Positions 59,915 through 64,000 of a stretch of 64,000 nt of DNA are shown here, one piece after another. Source of the DNA: Candidatus Paceibacterota bacterium (GTDB lineage: Bacteria; Actinomycetota; Actinomycetes; Nanopelagicales; Nanopelagicaceae); contig DATKUL010000002.1 of assembly GCA_035530615.1 (NCBI GenBank), positions 868,001 to 932,000 on the forward strand. The letters are read 5' to 3'. Each line of letters opens with the position of its first letter. Within the stretch, counting starts at the first letter, position 1. The notes under the pieces are model-generated. The model was not told the DNA's origin. It ran no database searches and saw nothing but the letters and a program-made list of their open reading frames with translations. The position numbers and the translations under genes were made by a program.

Positions 59915-61012
59915 CTACCGGTGGCGGTTCCTACGAAGCCGGACGTTCTCTTTTTTGATCTTTGCACCATCCCGTGCCAATCGTGCAACCGACAGAACAA
60001 GATTTTCCTGTACCTTGCGGTCGGTCATAGGGAGCGACACCTTTTGAGGCTCCAGCCTCTCATGGAGATTCGTCCAGGAGTCTTGGCCCATACCGCGAAT
60101 AAACGCCTTGCTCGACGCCAATTCTTCATGGTGGGCATGCGCACGCTGCGCAAACTCCCGCGAGAATGGCAGCAGGTGTGACTCGAGATACTCCTCGAGA
60201 TAGTCCACGTGAACAATGTCGATCGCCGAGGTCTCGCCATGTTCATAACTAGGCGTTGCAGCGTCCGGTTCGTTGCGCCACAGCCGTTGCCATTGAACAT
60301 TTTGCAATGTTGTCGTGCCATCGTCACTGACCACCGCCGACAGCATAGGTGCATCGATCACGCTAAGCGCGACGACGAGCTGAGCATCAAAGTAGTGGGC
60401 TGTCGAGGGTGGAGTAAGCGCGCTGCGGTAGTGGTCAACGGCACTGCGCAGAGGCAAGACAATCGATTGATAAGGATCTGATCCCGAGAGCACGATGTCC
60501 TGACCTTTGCGTTCACATCTACTGAACGTGACGCAAGAGGACGGACTGAGGATGAATTTGTGGCGGTCGAGTCCAAGGGTAAAAAGTATGGGAAGATTCC
60601 AAGTGGAACGATCATCATCAGTTTTCACGACAAGCAGTTCGCTCTTCAAACCTGAGACATGCGGAAAGTTCCCGTAAGGCGACTCCGACTCAGTGAAGAA
60701 GACATAAGGTAGGTCCGAGCGCTTACACTCAATAAGCAATGCGACCCCGGCGCGAACCCTGAATTTATTCGGATTATCATCCGCAAGATTGATCGTGGCA
60801 AGTATGTCGAGCGCCCGCATATCGCCAGTTGTCCGATCGAGGAAACCCCATTCAGGTTGCTGCTGCACGCGTTCAACCTGCCTGAGCTTGTGCGAAACGA
60901 CCGTTTGCAACGGGTAACCAGATTTCGCGACCGCCTTCAAGATCTGGTCCTCTGAGACACCCGCAGGTAGCGACAAACTTGCCTGGACCTCTGCTTGATC
61001 ATCTTGTTTCAT
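59915..61012 (-). CDS. unknown protein with PD-(D/E)XK nuclease-like N-terminal domain
   Basis: 365 residues, AAGGAG 10 bases upstream of the ATG. EWGFLDRTTGDMRALDILA with D at 69, then LLIECKRSD with E95 and K97, form a PD-(D/E)XK pattern as in restriction-type endonucleases. The rest (residues 110-365) is not recognised; it has mixed character and a basic end (RLRRNRHR). It is a single-gene unit between the ubiquitin-like operon and tRNA-Ala. A defence role is a guess from context. Confidence 0.65.
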   Translation of the reverse strand: MKQDDQAEVQASLSLPAGVSEDQILKAVAKSGYPLQTVVSHKLRQVERVQQQPEWGFLDRTTGDMRALDILATINLADDNPNKFRVRAGVALLIECKRSDLPYVFFTESESPYGNFPHVSGLKSELLVVKTDDDRSTWNLPILFTLGLDRHKFILSPSSCVTFSRCERKGQDIVLSGSDPYQSIVLPLRSAVDHYRSALTPPSTAHYFDAQLVVALSVIDAPMLSAVVSDDGTTTLQNVQWQRLWRNEPDAATPSYEHGETSAIDIVHVDYLEEYLESHLLPFSREFAQRAHAHHEELASSKAFIRGMGQDSWTNLHERLEPQKVSLPMTDRKVQENLVLSVARLARDGAKIKKENVRLRRNRHR

Positions 61013-61285
61013 ACGAATCTCCTTAGACTAAGCATTATGGAGACTGTCCCGCAAGACGGCAATCTCAGTCGCCATTCTTGGTTGCCCTATTGGCTACCGG
61101 AACATGCCACCCTTGTTAGCAATTTGCGAAAGATATGTACCGGAGCAACAGGCCATGAGGCACTCGAAACACGCTTAACCGGGGTCACGGCGGTATGAGG
61201 TCAGCCGCACTGGCGCGAGTGCATGTACCGGAACAAGCAAAGTTAACCCCTGTTACAGAGGGCATCTTTCGAACATATCTGCTAT

Positions 61286-61361
61286 TGGTGGAGCTGAGGG
61301 GATTTGAACCCCTGACCCCCTGCATGCCATGCAGGTGCGCTACCAGCTGCGCCACAGCCCC
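61286..61361 (-). tRNA. tRNA-Ala(GGC)
   Basis: A 76-base canonical cloverleaf with encoded CCA. Acceptor GGGGCTG/CAGCTCC, D arm GCGC/GCGC, anticodon stem CCTGC/GCAGG with loop ATGGCAT (anticodon GGC), T arm AGGGG-TTCAAAT-CCCCT. It is a plausible integration site for the accessory genes around it. Confidence 0.95.
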
Positions 61362-61428
61362 ATTTACTGGGTAAAACTATTACTACGAAGGCAGACCTTA
61401 CCTCACACTCACCCTCGACACGGAATCG

Positions 61429-61476
61429 CTTATTTCTCCCCGTTGGTTCCGCGCCACTCTCTTCGCCGTAAACGGG
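61429..61476. repeat. direct repeat, left copy
   Basis: 48 bases; matches 63842-63890 except for a few substitutions and one missing base. Same orientation. Confidence 0.75.
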
Positions 61477-61527
61477 TTCGTGGATTGGTTGGAAGAGGTT
61501 GATTTCTCCTGGCGCACCTGCTCCCAT
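61429..61527 (-). pseudogene. degenerate copy of a gene 3' end
   Basis: The minus strand encodes PVYGEESGAEP, as in the partial gene at the right end of the window, but one base is missing just afterward, so the frame runs past the original stop. Upstream residues (GAPGEINLFQPIHE) differ from that gene. It marks the left boundary of the two-gene module 61622-63707. Confidence 0.6.
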
Positions 61528-61621
61528 CGACGACCTCCCTCCTCATTTCGAATTTCGCGAGGCTTTTGCTTTTAATCGAAATAGTCGAGTGCGGCCAAGC
61601 ACGGACGTTCGCCCAGGCGAT

Positions 61622-63088
61622 CTAGTTATTTGGATTATCGTCGAAAAAAGGTATTTCGACAGACTCCCTGTCTATTTCATCAGAAAAGATGGTCTCGAGC
61701 GCAATATATGCATCATCTTCTAAATCAGCGAGCATCGGCACGGCCACACAAATTAAGTCAGCCATAAGAAGTTCAGAGCGTGTAATCCCCGTACCCGTCC
61801 TATTAACAAAATCAATAGAGACTCTCCCCGTCCGCGTTGAAAATGTGGATTTTTCAATATAGGGAGTCGAACTGAAAGCGGCTGCTTTGTTTTGCAGTGC
61901 AACTTTGTTGATGTTGTTGTCCTTAGTGCTGTAATCAATAATGTCTTTTTCGTCTGCAATATGCACGTCTATGACAGACATATCGCGCCATCTATGAATG
62001 AAATTCTTAACGTTAATTCCCAATTCATTATTTTTATCATTCTGACTCTTTGGGAGTTTCTTATTATGAACGTCGGGAGCCAAATCATCCTTTAGATCTC
62101 CAATTTGTGCTGTAAAGCCTGGTCCACTCAATTCCAATAATTTCCGTGTCGGCTTCCAAGAAAATAGTGCACCGTCAGAATCATCCATCCCTAAAGGATT
62201 TTCGAATACTCGACAAGCGCGGGCACCAATTGAATTCAAATTTGCGTTAACAAGGTGTTGAAAATTATCAGTATGAGAAACTGAAGAAAGTTTCGCCAAC
62301 TCGGTGATACTAATTCCTCTCCCAATCTTCCTCCAAAATGTCGGATCCGCGGACTCCATGTATTCCAGAAGAAAAAGTAAGGCTGGAGTATTCAGTTTCC
62401 CTGGCAACTCCCTTATGCCAGGAAATTGATCTATACGGCCGTTGGCTCCATCCCATACCGCATGCAGGACTTGCGTCAATCGAGAGGCTTGTGGAGCTGC
62501 GAGAAAATTTTCCATGGCGTCAAGTGCCGCGGCTGTCTCAGTTACCTTCAACTCGCCAGCACCGGAAATGCCATCCTGAATAACCTTTGCCAGATTTTCA
62601 GCTATCGGTCGTCCGATTAGAGCTCCCTTCCCACCTTGAGCAAGTGAGTTCCGAAGCATTCTCGATGTATTCCTCTGTTCGTCCTTTGGATGCATAAGAG
62701 TCTCAATAGCCAATGGCTCAGTTACAAAAATACCCGCTTCACGAGCATTCAATTCCAAACGTTTTCTTGACTGCTCGTCGCCATTAGGACTTGTAAGGCC
62801 AAACACCATGGGGTTATTCGCAACATCTAGTAGTGGAAAATCGTCGATAAGAGCCGTCAAATCGTCGGTAAAACGTAGGTAAACCTGTCTTGTTCTATTT
62901 TCGGTGGGCCAAACTAAAACCATATCTGGAGAAAAGGTGTGGTTGAAATGTTCAGTAAGTCGCACCTCCGCAGAATCATCAAAAGCCTCCAGTTCCCTAG
63001 CAACAACTTGTTTTACGCGAAATATCGATTCGCGTGGGTTCGAGTCGTCCAACGCTTCAAGAACTTGGTGAGAGTAGCCCGTTGTCAT
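61622..63088 (-). CDS. unknown 488-residue protein of a two-gene module
   Basis: No family recognised. The N-terminal 120 residues (FNHTFSPDMVLVWPTENRTR, then QVYLRFTDDLTALIDDFPLL) resemble a restriction-type beta-sheet core with weak PD...ExK-like spacing. The middle is helical (SRMLRNSLAQGGKGALIGRP), and the C-terminal third has FIHRWRDMSVIDVHIADE and VSIDFVNRTGTGITRSELLM. Codon use is more AT-rich than the flagellar genes. It starts 10 bases after the nuclease-like gene and is surely co-transcribed with it. Confidence 0.6.
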   Translation of the reverse strand: MTTGYSHQVLEALDDSNPRESIFRVKQVVARELEAFDDSAEVRLTEHFNHTFSPDMVLVWPTENRTRQVYLRFTDDLTALIDDFPLLDVANNPMVFGLTSPNGDEQSRKRLELNAREAGIFVTEPLAIETLMHPKDEQRNTSRMLRNSLAQGGKGALIGRPIAENLAKVIQDGISGAGELKVTETAAALDAMENFLAAPQASRLTQVLHAVWDGANGRIDQFPGIRELPGKLNTPALLFLLEYMESADPTFWRKIGRGISITELAKLSSVSHTDNFQHLVNANLNSIGARACRVFENPLGMDDSDGALFSWKPTRKLLELSGPGFTAQIGDLKDDLAPDVHNKKLPKSQNDKNNELGINVKNFIHRWRDMSVIDVHIADEKDIIDYSTKDNNINKVALQNKAAAFSSTPYIEKSTFSTRTGRVSIDFVNRTGTGITRSELLMADLICVAVPMLADLEDDAYIALETIFSDEIDRESVEIPFFDDNPNN

Positions 63089-63098
63089 TTTTTTGTCT

Positions 63099-63707
63099 TC
63101 ACCCCTGCCCTATTTCGTGACTGCGAATGATCCCTAAGTGTTCAAGCGAGAGAACCAATTGCTCTTGCTTTTCCGACAAAATAATCAACCACAATCTATC
63201 AGCAACAATTTTGCAGCGGTCCATGTCTATTCTTGCTCTCGCATCATCCTCCGATATACCGACATCAAAAATACGGGCTCTTTGCTCGATTACGGCCTCA
63301 GTGACCCAGGATGATGAGCACAAATCGGCCCATTGGGTGACACCATGAGGTGCCCAGGCAATCCACATAAAATGATCAGAGAATCCAGGCTGTAATTCAA
63401 TCATAACGTAGCATTTTGCCAAATATTCTTTGTACTGCTGCCCCAGAGTTGACCCACTCGCATAATTTTTAACCTCAGCAAAGAAAGTTTTACCCTCAAG
63501 ATCACCATGTCTAAAGAATCCCAACAGGTCAAAACTAAATGTTTCCCTATCAACCGGCCACGCGCCTGCTAGTTTCTCAGCTGCACCTCTATCTGGATTT
63601 ACCCAAGGTACTTCGGCTCGTGATGTTCCTTCAAGCCAACGCTTTGCTCGTCTTGCACCATCCGCACCTTTGGCGTGTAGGGCTTCACCTACAATGGTTT
63701 TTTGCAT
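63099..63707 (-). CDS. nuclease-like protein (PD-(D/E)XK pattern), first gene of the module
   Basis: 202 residues from the ATG at 63707; a TTG 27 bases upstream would add nine residues. FSFDLLGFF then KTFFAEVKNY gives D60, E78 and K80, the PD-(D/E)XK pattern of restriction-like enzymes. The remainder (HFMWIAWAPHGVTQWADLCS) is not recognised. The AT-rich composition matches its partner. Function is likely DNA cleavage or binding in a defence or mobile context, by analogy only. Confidence 0.65.
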   Translation of the reverse strand: MQKTIVGEALHAKGADGARRAKRWLEGTSRAEVPWVNPDRGAAEKLAGAWPVDRETFSFDLLGFFRHGDLEGKTFFAEVKNYASGSTLGQQYKEYLAKCYVMIELQPGFSDHFMWIAWAPHGVTQWADLCSSSWVTEAVIEQRARIFDVGISEDDARARIDMDRCKIVADRLWLIILSEKQEQLVLSLEHLGIIRSHEIGQG

Positions 63708-63841
63708 GCAAGTGACTCTAGCGTTGGCTTTCAACTTCGTCTAGGAAAATGACTGAGCAAAGCTACTTATCCAACAAATTGTTTTACAACGTGGCCCCTG
63801 CATTGCAGCAACGCGAATAATTTCGATAAAGCCAACAGCCT

Positions 63842-63890
63842 CTTATTTCTCCCCGTTCGGCTCTGCGCCACTCTCTTCGCCGTAAACCGG
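63842..63890. repeat. direct repeat, right copy
   Basis: 49 bases spanning the stop codon and last 15 codons of the partial gene at the window end. The left copy is at 61429. Confidence 0.75.
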
Positions 63891-64000
63891 CTCAGGAATT
63901 GACCCCGAATTGTGCTCGACCAGGTGCCAGCCTTTCGGACTCATTTGAAGGATGGACCACGCGGCATTGGAAAGTCCACCGATCACGCCCCAATGAGTCT
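63843..64000 (-). CDS. C-terminal part of an unknown protein (window edge)
   Basis: About 51 codons are visible on the minus strand, with TAA at 63843-63845. Visible pieces are WGVIGGLSNAAWSILQMSPK, GWHLVEHNSGS and the acidic end PVYGEESGAEPNGEK. The family is not recognised. The final segment is duplicated, with a frameshift, 2.4 kb away. Confidence 0.7.
   Translation of the reverse strand, partial: THWGVIGGLSNAAWSILQMSPKGWHLVEHNSGSIPEPVYGEESGAEPNGEK

Noticed and set aside
60995-61198. 67-codon plus-strand ORF upstream of tRNA-Ala
   Set aside because: It overlaps the start of the minus-strand nuclease-like gene, has no ribosome-binding site and no motif.
61282-61527. 81-codon minus-strand ORF across tRNA-Ala
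   Set aside because: Its C-terminal half is translation of the tRNA gene. Only the upstream part, a degenerate gene 3' end, is meaningful.
1-64000. CRISPR arrays or cas genes
   Set aside because: No regularly spaced repeat set was found; the tandem repeats seen are adjacent and spacer-free.

Overview
The window is chromosomal DNA of about 50% GC from an actinobacterium. Two things point there. The housekeeping block runs in the order CNNM/CBS protein, ybeY, phoH, HIT, rsmE, dnaJ, hrcA, hemW, lepA, rpsT, holA, comEC, comEA, leuS, which is typical of Actinomycetota. The flagellar set is of Gram-positive type (no P- or L-ring genes). A freshwater or aquatic lineage is possible, but the sequence alone cannot fix the genus. 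Nearly every gene lies on the minus strand.

Layout. 1-15459: conserved translation, chaperone, heme and competence genes. 15530-21704: accessory genes. These are a YafQ/DinJ toxin-antitoxin pair, yceI behind three palindromic operators, a TSUP permease, an HTH-nucleotidyltransferase, a truncated PRC-barrel gene and a three-gene nucleotide-sugar set (dehydrogenase, aminotransferase, acetyltransferase). 21761-22811: a scar made of two outward-facing 3' ends of an IS3-family element around an unrecognised coding remnant. 23117-24174: a tandem repeat, a signal-peptide-only ORF and a FliA/WhiG-type sigma factor gene on the plus strand. 24171-55088: one almost complete flagellar cluster on the minus strand (csrA, fliW, hook-filament junction, export apparatus, motor, hook, rod, MS ring, fliS, fliD, fliC), ending in a very large flagellin-type glycosyltransferase.

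The flagellar genes share a regulatory code that can be read in the DNA. Six intergenic sites have TNAA, exactly 16 bases, then a GCCGATAA-like box (upstream of flgN, flhA, flgD, flgB, fliC and the glycosyltransferase), as expected for the sigma factor encoded here. The leaders of fliC, flgB and flhA each carry a small hairpin presenting AGGA in its loop, the RNA signature bound by CsrA. csrA and its antagonist fliW are in the same cluster, so a FliW-CsrA-flagellin homeostasis loop is likely and may extend to the basal body.

55223-64000 is accessory DNA with two tRNA genes. Its most interesting content is a three-gene operon (59248 down to 57425): a ubiquitin-like protein of the multiubiquitin family, an E1-like ThiF protein with an N-terminal extension, and a DUF6527 protein. 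This looks like a compact bacterial ubiquitin-like conjugation system. Further on are a solitary PD-(D/E)XK-like nuclease gene and a two-gene module (nuclease-like protein plus a 488-residue protein) bounded by direct repeats of a gene 3' end. These look like defence-type cargo with no family I can name.
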